Origin: Lujinxingia vulgaris
GTDB taxonomy: Bacteria > Myxococcota_A > Bradymonadia > Bradymonadales > Bradymonadaceae
Direction of reading: 5' to 3'
Length of the DNA: 36,233 nucleotides
NCBI RefSeq assembly: GCF_007997005.1
Contig: NZ_VOSL01000137.1
Span: forward strand, 1 to 36,233
This document shows positions 8,770 to 16,801 of the stretch, piece after piece (position 1 is the first letter of the stretch; each line of letters starts with the position of its first letter). A program made the translations under genes and the position numbers. Below the pieces are notes generated by a model. The model did no database searches and was not told the origin of the DNA. It saw only the letters and a program-made list of their open reading frames with translations.

Positions 8770-10845
8770 ATGGCCGACACCTCCCCCATCATCCCGGGCC
8801 GCCTCACCCTGCGCCTCCTCCAGCCCCACCCCCTGGGGCTGGAGCGCCTGCGCGGTATCGGCCCCAAAACCGCCGCGCGCATGCGCGAGCGCGGCATCCT
8901 CGACCAGCTGCATCTCCTGCTGCATATGCCGCGCAAATACCGCCCCACCTACCGCTTCTGGCCCGGCCATGAGCTCGTCGAACGCCGCGCCTCCTTCGTC
9001 GAAGTCATCGGCCAGATCACCCACGTCCTCCCCCCGGCCCGCCACAGCCGCGCCCCCCTCGAAGTCCGCCTCCAGGTCGACGACGCCGAGTTCAAGCTCA
9101 TCTGGTTCAACCTCGCCTTCCCCGGCTTCGTCAAAAAGTTCCAACCCGGCGACTGGATGCGCGTCGAAGGCAAACTCGACCACGACCGCGACCCGGCTCA
9201 GATGGTCCACCCCACCTTCGATATCCTCAAACACCACGAATCGCGTCCGCGCCGGACCGAAGTCGTCCCCATCTACAGCTCCATGGAAGAGGTGCGCGAC
9301 TCGCTCATTCACCCCGCCATCGCCGAGTCCTTTCAGCACCTGCACGCCGACCTCGAAGAAGGCGTCCCCCTCAACCTCCTCCGCCAACACGAGCTCCCCA
9401 CACTGGCCGACGCCCTCAAAACCATCCATGTCCTCACCCCCTACGATGACCTGGACCGTTTCCGCGAAGATCTCTCCACCGCCCGCAACCGCCTGATCTA
9501 TCAAGAGTTCTTCGACCTCCAGCTCGCCCTCACCCGCCGCTACGTCGCCCAGCGTCGCGCCGCCAACGCACCACGCCTCACCGAACGCGAGCTCGGTCGC
9601 GAACTCCTCAAAAAGATCCCCTTCGATCTCACCGGCGATCAAAAAGCCGCCATCGCCACCATCGCCGACGACCTCGCCACCCGCATCCCTATGCGACGCC
9701 TCCTTCAGGGTGACGTCGGCAGCGGCAAGACCGTCGTCGCACTCCTCGCCGCGGCCATCGCCATTGCCAACGGCCACCAGGTCGCGCTCCTCGCCCCCAC
9801 CGAGATCCTCGCCCGCCAACACAGCCGCAACGCACACGCCCTCTTCACCTCCCTCAATATCCCCCACGCCCTGCTCGTTGGCGCGCAGAGCACGGCCGAA
9901 CGCCGCGACACACTCCACCAACTCACCAACGGTGAGGTCGGCCTCATCGTCGGCACCCACGCCCTCGTTCAAGACGACGTCGTCTTCAAAAACCTCGCCC
10001 TCGTCATCATCGACGAACAACACAAATTCGGCGTCGACCAACGCGACACGCTCATGGCCAAAGGCACCGATCCCCACCTCCTCGCCATGACCGCCACCCC
10101 CATCCCCCGCTCCTTAGCCCACGCCGTCTTCGGTGACCTCGACCTCACCCTCATCCGCGAAAAGCCACCCGGTCGAAAACCCGTCCGCACCGAGCTCCGC
10201 GACCGCACCCGCGCTCCCAAAATCTACGACTACGTCAAAAAACGCATCCTCGAGACCGGCGAACAGGCCTACTTCGTCTACCCCCTGGTCGAAGCCAGCG
10301 ACGCCGTCTCTAACCGCCGCTCCGTCACCGAAGAAGCCGAACGCCTCGCCAACGGCCCCCTCAAAGGCCTGCGCCTGGGCGTCCTCCACGGCCGCATGGA
10401 CGGCGCCGCCAAAGACGCCGTCATGCAACGCTTCGCCAACGGCGACATCGACGTCCTCTGCGCCACCACCGTCGTCGAAGTCGGCGTCGATGTCCCCAAC
10501 GCAACCATCATGGTCATCGAAAACCCCGAAGTCTTCGGCCTCAGCCAGCTTCACCAGCTCCGCGGCCGCGTCGGCCGAGGCTCCGTCGACTCCATATGCA
10601 TCCTCATCACAGGCTTCACCCTCACCGAAGACGCCGAGCTCCGCCTGCAGGCCTTCACCACGACCGACGACGGCTTTAAATTGGCCGAAACCGACCTCGC
10701 CATCCGCGGCCCCGGCCTCTTCCTCGGCGTCAAACAAGCCGGCCTCCCCGAGTTCCGCTTCGGCGACGTCCTCCGCGACGCCCACTGGCTTCAGACCGCC
10801 CGTCACGACGCACGCCGCATCCTCCTGGGAGACGCTTCCCGATGA
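8770..10845 (+). CDS. recG: ATP-dependent DNA helicase RecG
   Basis: RecG remodels stalled replication forks and Holliday junctions. The 691-residue product has an N-terminal OB-fold wedge region (about 60-180) and the SF2 motor. Walker A is GDVGSGKT at 314-321, motif II is DEQHKFG, motif III is TATPIPR, and motif VI is QLRGRVGRG; ATTVVEVGVDVPNA lies between them. The length is normal for the family. Its stop overlaps the priA start by 4 nt (ATGA), implying translational coupling of two fork-rescue helicases. No Shine-Dalgarno is visible before the start. Confidence 0.97.
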   Translation: MADTSPIIPGRLTLRLLQPHPLGLERLRGIGPKTAARMRERGILDQLHLLLHMPRKYRPTYRFWPGHELVERRASFVEVIGQITHVLPPARHSRAPLEVRLQVDDAEFKLIWFNLAFPGFVKKFQPGDWMRVEGKLDHDRDPAQMVHPTFDILKHHESRPRRTEVVPIYSSMEEVRDSLIHPAIAESFQHLHADLEEGVPLNLLRQHELPTLADALKTIHVLTPYDDLDRFREDLSTARNRLIYQEFFDLQLALTRRYVAQRRAANAPRLTERELGRELLKKIPFDLTGDQKAAIATIADDLATRIPMRRLLQGDVGSGKTVVALLAAAIAIANGHQVALLAPTEILARQHSRNAHALFTSLNIPHALLVGAQSTAERRDTLHQLTNGEVGLIVGTHALVQDDVVFKNLALVIIDEQHKFGVDQRDTLMAKGTDPHLLAMTATPIPRSLAHAVFGDLDLTLIREKPPGRKPVRTELRDRTRAPKIYDYVKKRILETGEQAYFVYPLVEASDAVSNRRSVTEEAERLANGPLKGLRLGVLHGRMDGAAKDAVMQRFANGDIDVLCATTVVEVGVDVPNATIMVIENPEVFGLSQLHQLRGRVGRGSVDSICILITGFTLTEDAELRLQAFTTTDDGFKLAETDLAIRGPGLFLGVKQAGLPEFRFGDVLRDAHWLQTARHDARRILLGDASR

Positions 10846-13316
10846 CCTCCCCCCTCTACGCCCACGTCGCCCTCGACGTCCCCCTCTTCACCGCGCTCTC
10901 CTACCGCGTCCCCGACCACCTGCGCGACGACATCGCCCTGGGTCAGCTCGTCCAGGTCCCCTTCCGCAACCGATCCAAAACAGGCCTCATCACCGCGCTC
11001 TCACACGAGCTCGACGATCCCTCGATCGCCCCTAAAATCCGCGACCTCTACGACCTCGTCGACGCCGAGCCCCTCCTCTCCACCAACGACCTCAAGTTCT
11101 TAGCCTTCGTCGCCGACTACTACCTCTCCCCCATCGGCGAAGTCGTCCGCCTGGCCATCCCCTCCGCCGTCCGTGTCGAGGGCATCAAACACTACCGCCG
11201 CCTCCCCGACGAACAGCGCCCGCCCGCAGACACACCGCTCCCCCCCGAACTCGCCGACGCCCTGGCCTCCCTGAGCTCCGAAGAGCCCTCCCCCGTCGCC
11301 TCCCTTCGCGAAGCCTTCCCCGACCTCACCTACCACCGCCTCTCCGAGTTCGAGCGCCGCGGCCTGGTCGACGTCACCTACCAGGAGAGCGGTAACCTCA
11401 AGCCCAAAACCGAGCGTTACTTCAAGCTCCTCCCCCGCCCCAGAGGCACCCTCACCGGACGCCTCGGCTCCAACCAGCTCCAGATCCTCAAACTCCTCGA
11501 CGGCATGCCCTCGCTCTCACTCCCCGAGATCCGTGAGCACATCCCCAGCCCCTACTCCAGCCTCAACGCCCTCGAAGATCGCGGACTCATCACCTCCTGG
11601 GAAGAGGAGGTCTACCGCGACCCCTTCGAAAACGCCCCCGTCGACCCGCCCCCCGAGTTCGACCTCACCGCCCGCCAACGCCACGCCGTCAACGCCCTGG
11701 CAGAGGCACGCCACGCCAACCGCTTCGAAGGCTTCGTCCTCCACGGCGTCACCGGCAGCGGAAAGACCGAAACCTACGTCCGCATCATCCGCGACACCCT
11801 GGCGGAGGGCCGCCGCGCCCTCGTCCTCCTCCCCGAGATCGCTCTCACCCCCCAGTTTGTTGGCGTCTTCCGCTCCCACTTCGGCGATCGCATCGCCGTC
11901 TTGCACTCCGGGCTCACCCCCGCCCAGAAGTTCGATCAGTGGCGCCAGATCCGCCGCGACGAAGTCGACATCGTCATCGGCGCACGCTCCGCCCTCTTCG
12001 CCCCCATCAACAACCTCGGCGTCATCGTCGTCGACGAAGAGCACGACTCCAGCTTCAAACAAGAAGAAGGCACCCGCTACAACGCCCGAGACATGGCCCT
12101 GGTCCGCGCCAAGCTCGCCAACGCCCAGGTCATCCTCGGCAGCGCCACCCCCATCCTCGAATCCTTCCACAACGCACAACTCGGCCGCCTCACCTACCTC
12201 CCGATGCCCGAGCGCGTCGCCGCCCGCGCCATGCCCCCCGTCGAGATCGTCGACATGCGCCGCGGTCCCCACAACCCCACCGCCGGCCCCTCCAACCTCC
12301 TCTCCACACGCCTGCTCACCGAGCTCGACAACACCCTCCACGACCAGAAGCAGGCCATCCTCTTCCTCAACCGCCGCGGCTTCTCCCCCTGCGTCCTCTG
12401 CGAGTCCTGCGGTCACATCTTCCAATGCCCCAACTGCGACGTCTCCCTGACCTACCACCGTCGCATGGAAGCCCTGCGCTGCCATCACTGCGACTTCTCC
12501 CTGCGCATGCCCGAATCCTGCCCCCAATGCCAGCACACCGGCATTGAGCGCAAAGGCGTCGGCACCGAACAACTCGAAAACCACCTCCATGAACTCTACC
12601 CCCGCGCCCGCGTCGCCCGCCTCGACCGCGACACCGGCGCCGGTCCCCGCCTCCAACAGCTCCTGGCAAGCTTCCGACGCCGCGAGATCGACATCCTCGT
12701 CGGCACCCAGATGGTCACCAAAGGCCACGACTTCCCCGATGTCACCCTCGTCGGTGTCGTCTTAGCCGACATGAGCCTCAACTTCCCCGACTTCCGCGCC
12801 GCCGAACGCACCTTCCAACTTCTCACCCAGGTCGCCGGACGCGCTGGACGCGCCGACAGCCCCGGCCGCGTCATCATCCAGACCTACACCCCCGACCACT
12901 ACAGCCTCCTCACCGCACAGAATCACGACTTCTCCACCTTCGCCGAACAAGAACTCGCCCAACGCCAGGCCTTAGGCTACCCGCCCTTCGGCCACCTCAT
13001 CGCCCTCAAATTCGAAGGCACCAACGAGGGCGCCACCGTCCAGGCCACCCGCGACTACGCCACCGCCGCGCGCCGCCTCCTGCGCTCCGACCGCACCTTC
13101 GGCGACCACATCGCCATGCTCGGCCCGGCCATGGCCCCCATCGCCCGCATCAACAACCGCTCCCGCTGGCAACTCCTGCTCAAAGCACCCGACCGCGCCC
13201 TCCTGCGACGCTTCGCCATCCGCACCCTCGAGTTGGCTGGACATTTCGAAGCCGGACAGCCCCACCACCGCAACGTCCGCATCATCGTCGACGTCGATCC
13301 CCTCAACATGCTCTAA
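10842..13316 (+). CDS. priA: Primosomal replication restart helicase PriA
   Basis: PriA recognises abandoned forks and reloads the replicative helicase. The protein is 824 residues. It starts with a DNA-binding domain (VALDVPLFTALSYRVPD), then has the helicase core with Walker A VTGSGKTE (K308) and the DEEHDSSFKQEE motif. The zinc-binding insert carries the expected cysteine pairs: C-x2-C-x2-C near FSPCVLCESCG, C-x2-C in FQCPNCD, C-x2-C in LRCHHCD and C-x2-C in ESCPQCQ. The C-terminal part has the QVAGRAGRA motif. A GGGAGA stretch within the end of recG could serve as its ribosome binding site. Confidence 0.97.
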   Translation: MTSPLYAHVALDVPLFTALSYRVPDHLRDDIALGQLVQVPFRNRSKTGLITALSHELDDPSIAPKIRDLYDLVDAEPLLSTNDLKFLAFVADYYLSPIGEVVRLAIPSAVRVEGIKHYRRLPDEQRPPADTPLPPELADALASLSSEEPSPVASLREAFPDLTYHRLSEFERRGLVDVTYQESGNLKPKTERYFKLLPRPRGTLTGRLGSNQLQILKLLDGMPSLSLPEIREHIPSPYSSLNALEDRGLITSWEEEVYRDPFENAPVDPPPEFDLTARQRHAVNALAEARHANRFEGFVLHGVTGSGKTETYVRIIRDTLAEGRRALVLLPEIALTPQFVGVFRSHFGDRIAVLHSGLTPAQKFDQWRQIRRDEVDIVIGARSALFAPINNLGVIVVDEEHDSSFKQEEGTRYNARDMALVRAKLANAQVILGSATPILESFHNAQLGRLTYLPMPERVAARAMPPVEIVDMRRGPHNPTAGPSNLLSTRLLTELDNTLHDQKQAILFLNRRGFSPCVLCESCGHIFQCPNCDVSLTYHRRMEALRCHHCDFSLRMPESCPQCQHTGIERKGVGTEQLENHLHELYPRARVARLDRDTGAGPRLQQLLASFRRREIDILVGTQMVTKGHDFPDVTLVGVVLADMSLNFPDFRAAERTFQLLTQVAGRAGRADSPGRVIIQTYTPDHYSLLTAQNHDFSTFAEQELAQRQALGYPPFGHLIALKFEGTNEGATVQATRDYATAARRLLRSDRTFGDHIAMLGPAMAPIARINNRSRWQLLLKAPDRALLRRFAIRTLELAGHFEAGQPHHRNVRIIVDVDPLNML

Positions 13317-13340
13317 CGCCAAAGCCCCCCGAGCCGCGCG

Positions 13341-14171
13341 ATGTCCCACGCCGACCTCATCCGCCGCACCCACGCCCCCCACACCCTCGACACCCTCACC
13401 CGCGAGCTGCGCGCCCTCGGCATCTCCCCCGGCATGAACCTCCTGGTGCACTGCTCCATGCGCCGCATCGGCTTCATCGCCGGCGGCGCTCAGACCTTAC
13501 TCCAGGCTCTCCTCGACGCCATCGGCCCCCACGGCACCCTGATGGTCCCCACCCACACCTCCCTCAACACCGACCCCGCCCGCTGGGAAAACCCTCCCGT
13601 CCCCGCCGACTGGCTAAAAACCCTCCGCGACGCCACCCCCGCTTTCGACCCCTTACGCACCCCCTCCCACCTCATGGGCCAACTCGCCGAACTCCTTCGC
13701 ACCTGGCCCGACGCCCGCCGCAGCCCCCACCCCGTGGGCTCCTTCGCCGCCCTCGGCCCCGCCGCCTCCCATCTCGTCGACCACCACCCCCTCCTCAACG
13801 AGTTCGGCGACACCTCCCCCCTCGCGCGTCTCTATGACCTCGACGGCCACATCCTCCTCCTCGGCGTCGGACACGACCGCAACACCTCCCTCCACCTCGC
13901 CGAACATCGCGCCGACTTCCCCTCCAAAACCACCATCACCGAAGGCTGCGCCATGCTCGTTGACGGCCAGCGCGCCTGGATCATCTACCCCATGCTCGCC
14001 CTCGACACCGACGACTTCCCCGCCCTCGGCCGCGACTTCGAAGCCACCCACACCACCCCCGACGTCCGCCTGGCGAAAGTCGGCAACGCCACCGCACGCC
14101 TCATCCACCAACCCACCCTGGTCGACTTCGCCACCGACTGGATGGAGCTCCACCGCCACCCCGACGACTAA
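13341..14171 (+). CDS. AAC(3)-family N-acetyltransferase
   Basis: The 276-residue product matches the aminoglycoside 3-N-acetyltransferase fold family (acetyl-CoA dependent). It shows LLVHCSMRRIGFIAGGAQTL near the N-terminus, GPHGTLMVPTHTS, a PSHLMGQLAELL segment and the hallmark LLLGVGHDRNTSLHLAEHRA around residues 173-192, whose His/Asp/Glu surroundings form the acetyl-CoA and acceptor site in known members. Many chromosomal homologues act on unknown amines, so this is not proof of antibiotic resistance. It follows priA by 24 nt and converges with the BASS gene, with only 21 nt between stops and no terminator hairpin in that gap. Confidence 0.88.
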   Translation: MSHADLIRRTHAPHTLDTLTRELRALGISPGMNLLVHCSMRRIGFIAGGAQTLLQALLDAIGPHGTLMVPTHTSLNTDPARWENPPVPADWLKTLRDATPAFDPLRTPSHLMGQLAELLRTWPDARRSPHPVGSFAALGPAASHLVDHHPLLNEFGDTSPLARLYDLDGHILLLGVGHDRNTSLHLAEHRADFPSKTTITEGCAMLVDGQRAWIIYPMLALDTDDFPALGRDFEATHTTPDVRLAKVGNATARLIHQPTLVDFATDWMELHRHPDD

Positions 14172-14192
14172 GCCCCAACGCCCCCCAAACCC

Positions 14193-15095
14193 TCAGGCAG
14201 CCTCGACCGCAACACCCTCATCTGCGGCAGCCACCTCCGCCCCCTTACGCCCGAAATACGCCATCATCGCCCCACCCGTCGCAAACATCACCAGGCTGTA
14301 AATCCCTCCCGGCACCGCCATCTGCCCCTGCATCAGAATCGACGTCGCAATCACAATCGCCAGCGTCCCATTCTGCATCCCCGACTCAATCGAGATCGCC
14401 AGCGCCTGCGGCAACTCCAACTTCAACAGCTTCGACGACCAGAACCCGATGAGCATCATCGCCACGTTCAACCCGATCGTCACCGCCGCAAGCTCCGCAA
14501 AATGATTGCGCAGCACCTCGATATTCGCCGCAATAATCCCGATCAGCAGCACCACAAACACCACCACCGACCCCACCCGCGCCGGCCGCTCCAGCCGATC
14601 CGCAAGCGCAGGCTTACGCCACCGCAACAACATCCCCAGACTCACCGGCAACACCGTGATCCCCACGATCTGCCCGATCGTCTGCGCCAGCGGCAACGTC
14701 ACCGTCGTCGCCTCCCCCATAAAAAAGCCCAGCGAAAACATGATGATCAGCGGAATCGTCACCACGGTCACAAACCCGCTGATCGCCGTCAGCGTAATCG
14801 ACAGCGCCGTATCTCCCCGCGACACATGCGTGATCAGATTCGACGTCACCCCACCCGGACACGCCGCGATGATCATCACCCCCACCGCCATCTCCGCGCT
14901 CAACCCGAGCGCCACCGCCAAACCCAACCCCACCAGCGGCAATAGCACCAGCTGGTTGGTCAACCCCACCGCCACCGCCTTCGGATACACCACCACCCGC
15001 CGGAAGTCGTCCACCATCAACGACAACCCCATCCCCAGCATGATGATAAAGAGCGATAGCGGCAGCACCACCGACGTCAGGACACTCTCTTCCAT
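14193..15095 (-). CDS. BASS-family sodium/organic anion symporter
   Basis: The 300-residue protein has eight to ten hydrophobic helices and the family signature motifs MIIAACPGGVTSNLITHVSRGDTALS (described here by its core CPGGVTSN) and, near the C-terminus, ESGMQNGTLAIVIA, which form the sodium and substrate sites of bile acid:sodium symporter relatives (ASBT/SBF fold). The substrate in bacteria varies (bile acids, pantothenate, sulfur compounds and others) and cannot be read from sequence. GGAGAG lies just before the ATG. It is 153 nt downstream of the small lipoprotein gene on the same strand. Confidence 0.9.
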   Translation of the reverse strand: MEESVLTSVVLPLSLFIIMLGMGLSLMVDDFRRVVVYPKAVAVGLTNQLVLLPLVGLGLAVALGLSAEMAVGVMIIAACPGGVTSNLITHVSRGDTALSITLTAISGFVTVVTIPLIIMFSLGFFMGEATTVTLPLAQTIGQIVGITVLPVSLGMLLRWRKPALADRLERPARVGSVVVFVVLLIGIIAANIEVLRNHFAELAAVTIGLNVAMMLIGFWSSKLLKLELPQALAISIESGMQNGTLAIVIATSILMQGQMAVPGGIYSLVMFATGGAMMAYFGRKGAEVAAADEGVAVEAA

Positions 15096-15212
15096 GATCT
15101 CTCCGAGCTCGATTACGCACCGCCGACTCGCGTCGGCAACCTTCGATGATTCGTGAGCCCGAAGTATCCCCTCACCCCTCCCCTCAACGCAACTCCCCCA
15201 ACCCGAAGCACC

Positions 15213-15238
15213 GGCGGCCAGCCCCCCGGCTGGCCGCC
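15213..15238 (-). terminator. GC-rich stem-loop after the small lipoprotein gene
   Basis: A perfect 11-bp stem (GGCGGCCAGCC / GGCTGGCCGCC) with a CCCC loop starts 10 nt beyond the lipoprotein stop codon. It lacks a U-tract on either strand, so it may stabilise the mRNA end or act as a weak terminator before the BASS gene. Confidence 0.5.
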
Positions 15239-15248
15239 ACGCATCACC

Positions 15249-15848
15249 TCACCAACCCCACGCCCACGCCACCTCCAGATAATTCGCCACCGCGTCCCCA
15301 CTCTCATACTCGGTATCCACCAGGATCGTCGCCTCACTCTCCGCCGGGCCCACATCGGCATCCAACACCAACCCCAGCACCGTCGCGCCGGCCTCTTGAG
15401 GGCTCGGCACGTAGCTGCCGTTCAGCTCGCTGGCCTCGAATCGGTGATCGATGCTCACACGCTCGCCCTCCACCACCGCCCGCACCGCAAACGCCTCGTC
15501 CAGCGCATCGCCATCCACAGTCGCCACACTGAAGATCAGCGGGAGCTCCAAACGCGACTCACACACATCACTCTCCAGATAAAACGCGTTGTCACCGTCG
15601 CGCTCGATCATCACCGAGAGATCCTCGCCATCGCTCGGCGACTCGTCGGCCTCCACCGTCGCCGTGGTGCTCAGCCCATCAAACACATCCCCCGGCACAA
15701 CACCGTTGGGCGCCTCGTCCGACCACGCAACAGCGGTCTCGGTGTACTCGCAGTCTATGGGCTCCGCCATATCATTCTCACTCACCGAACAACCCGAAAC
15801 CGCACCACCCACCAACAACACCATCATCGTCTTCATCATCGTCTTCAT
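15249..15848 (-). CDS. Small predicted lipoprotein, unknown function
   Basis: I chose ATG 15848 because AGGGGA lies five to ten bases upstream and the resulting N-terminus is a good lipoprotein signal: two MKT units, a hydrophobic stretch and the lipobox VSGC with Cys20. The mature 180 residues are acidic and rich in Glu, Asp, Val and Ala, with two further cysteines (in DCEY and VCES) that could form a disulfide. The alternation of short hydrophobic strands suggests a beta-sandwich. I recognise no family. It stands alone between the BASS gene and the divergent metal-binding lipoprotein gene. Confidence 0.75.
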   Translation of the reverse strand: MKTMMKTMMVLLVGGAVSGCSVSENDMAEPIDCEYTETAVAWSDEAPNGVVPGDVFDGLSTTATVEADESPSDGEDLSVMIERDGDNAFYLESDVCESRLELPLIFSVATVDGDALDEAFAVRAVVEGERVSIDHRFEASELNGSYVPSPQEAGATVLGLVLDADVGPAESEATILVDTEYESGDAVANYLEVAWAWGW

Positions 15849-16043
15849 CGTATCCCCTGAAATCAGGCGAAGCCTCACCGAAGGTTCAGCTCGCGGTCCA
15901 TGAACGTGCCATATCCCTACCCTAAACAGGTCAAAGAACCCGATTCAACAACCTGCTCCACTCCCCGCGCCGCCTCTCCCCATTCGCCCTTCAACGTGCT
16001 AGACTTCGCGCCAGAACACGCGCCTGCGCGCGCTCCCTTATAA
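15849..16043. other. Divergent intergenic region, left part
   Basis: This stretch lies between the start of the small lipoprotein gene (-) and the long hairpin. It must hold the promoter of the leftward gene. A TATAAC at 16039-16044 abuts the hairpin's left arm and would serve as a -10 for the rightward transcript, but I see no good -35 at 16-18 nt from it. Confidence 0.35.
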
Positions 16044-16199
16044 CGCTGTGAGCCAATGTTGACGCCTTTGGATGCGAAACCGAGAGAGACCTGAGCAAGG
16101 CGCAAACCACAGGCGATGCTTTTGCATCGTCGAGGATTTGCAACGCAGCTCAGGGTGCTCTCGGTGCAGCAGACATGGCGTCAACGTTGGCTCACGGCG
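16044..16199 (+). ncRNA. Long imperfect hairpin leader, candidate structured RNA
   Basis: The outer arms 16044-16066 and 16177-16199 pair over 23 positions with only two non-Watson-Crick positions, and both are U-G in + strand RNA. Inside, CCGAGAG 16080-16086 pairs with 16158-16164, CCTGAGC 16090-16096 with 16148-16154, GCAAA 16102-16106 with 16137-16141, and CGATGC 16114-16119 with 16124-16129 across a TTTT loop. The result is a rod of about 156 nt with internal loops. It ends 34 nt before the ATG of a metal-binding lipoprotein gene, so it is a candidate 5' leader or small RNA. A degenerate transposon-derived palindrome is the main alternative; I see no clear target duplication. Confidence 0.6.
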
Positions 16200-16233
16200 T
16201 AGTACTACGACAATCACCACCAGGACCCATACG

Positions 16234-16659
16234 ATGTTCAAACACCTCATCCTCCTCGCCGTCCTCGCCATCGCGCTCGTCGCCTGCGAGAGCAAAACCG
16301 AAGTCCCCGCCGAAGCCGAAGGTGAAGTCCCCGCCCAGGCCGAAGCCCCGGCAGAAGCCGAAGAAGCCCCCGCCGAAGAGGCCGCGGCCCCCGCTGAAGC
16401 CGAGGAAGGCGAAGAGCTCGCCATGGTCGAAGTCAGCGCCGAAGGCACCGAATTCGATCCCCCCGTCCAGCCCGAGCAGATCCCCGAAGGCGTTTACTAC
16501 TGCGACATGGGCACGGTGCACTACGCCATCGCCAACGACGGCTCCACCCGCTGCACCCTCTGCAACATGATGCTCACCAAAAAGAGCGCCGAAGGCGCCG
16601 CGGCGGGCCACGGGCATGACCACGATCATGACCACGCCGGTCACGACCACGCCCACTGA
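16234..16659 (+). CDS. Lipoprotein with Cys metal site and His-rich tail
   Basis: ATG 16234 has AGGA eight bases upstream and begins a lipoprotein signal ending in LVAC with Cys18. The mature protein has an Ala/Glu/Pro-rich flexible arm (about 22-70), then a short domain with Cys90 in YYCDMG and Cys107/Cys110 in CTLCNMM, spaced like the heavy-metal-binding domain found at the N-termini of copper-export proteins (Y-x-C-P-M-H ... C-x-x-C-G-M). It ends in a tail of GHGHDHDHDHAGHDHAH type. Together these argue for periplasmic or outer-membrane binding of Cu, Zn or Ni, as a buffer or donor. No efflux pump gene is nearby. It is 141 residues and lies behind the long hairpin and before a strong terminator, so it is probably monocistronic. 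Confidence 0.85.
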   Translation: MFKHLILLAVLAIALVACESKTEVPAEAEGEVPAQAEAPAEAEEAPAEEAAAPAEAEEGEELAMVEVSAEGTEFDPPVQPEQIPEGVYYCDMGTVHYAIANDGSTRCTLCNMMLTKKSAEGAAAGHGHDHDHDHAGHDHAH

Positions 16660-16711
16660 GCCCGACACAACCTGACGCCATACGCGCCGCGCACCGACCG
16701 CCCGGCGCACG

Positions 16712-16752
16712 AAAAAAGGCCCACCGCTTCGCTGCGGTGGGCCTTCGTTTTT
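16712..16752. terminator. Bidirectional Rho-independent terminator
   Basis: A 12-bp stem (16716-16727 with 16734-16745) with loop TTCGCT is flanked by a run of A on the left and TTTTT on the right. It can end both the rightward metal-binding lipoprotein transcript and the leftward transcript that includes the UDP-sugar pyrophosphorylase gene. Confidence 0.9.
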
Positions 16753-16801
16753 GCACACGTTTTTTGACGCTCAGGCGCGCCTCAAAGCACCTGCCGCGAC
16801 C

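Noticed and set aside
8554-10077. Long antisense frame inside recG
   Set aside because: It is a Gly/Ala/Asp/Glu-rich shadow of a strong helicase gene; such frames are common opposite GC-rich coding sequence.
16072-16233. N-terminal extension of the metal-binding lipoprotein
   Set aside because: It would translate through the long hairpin and remove the lipoprotein signal, which starts at 16234 with a good ribosome binding site.
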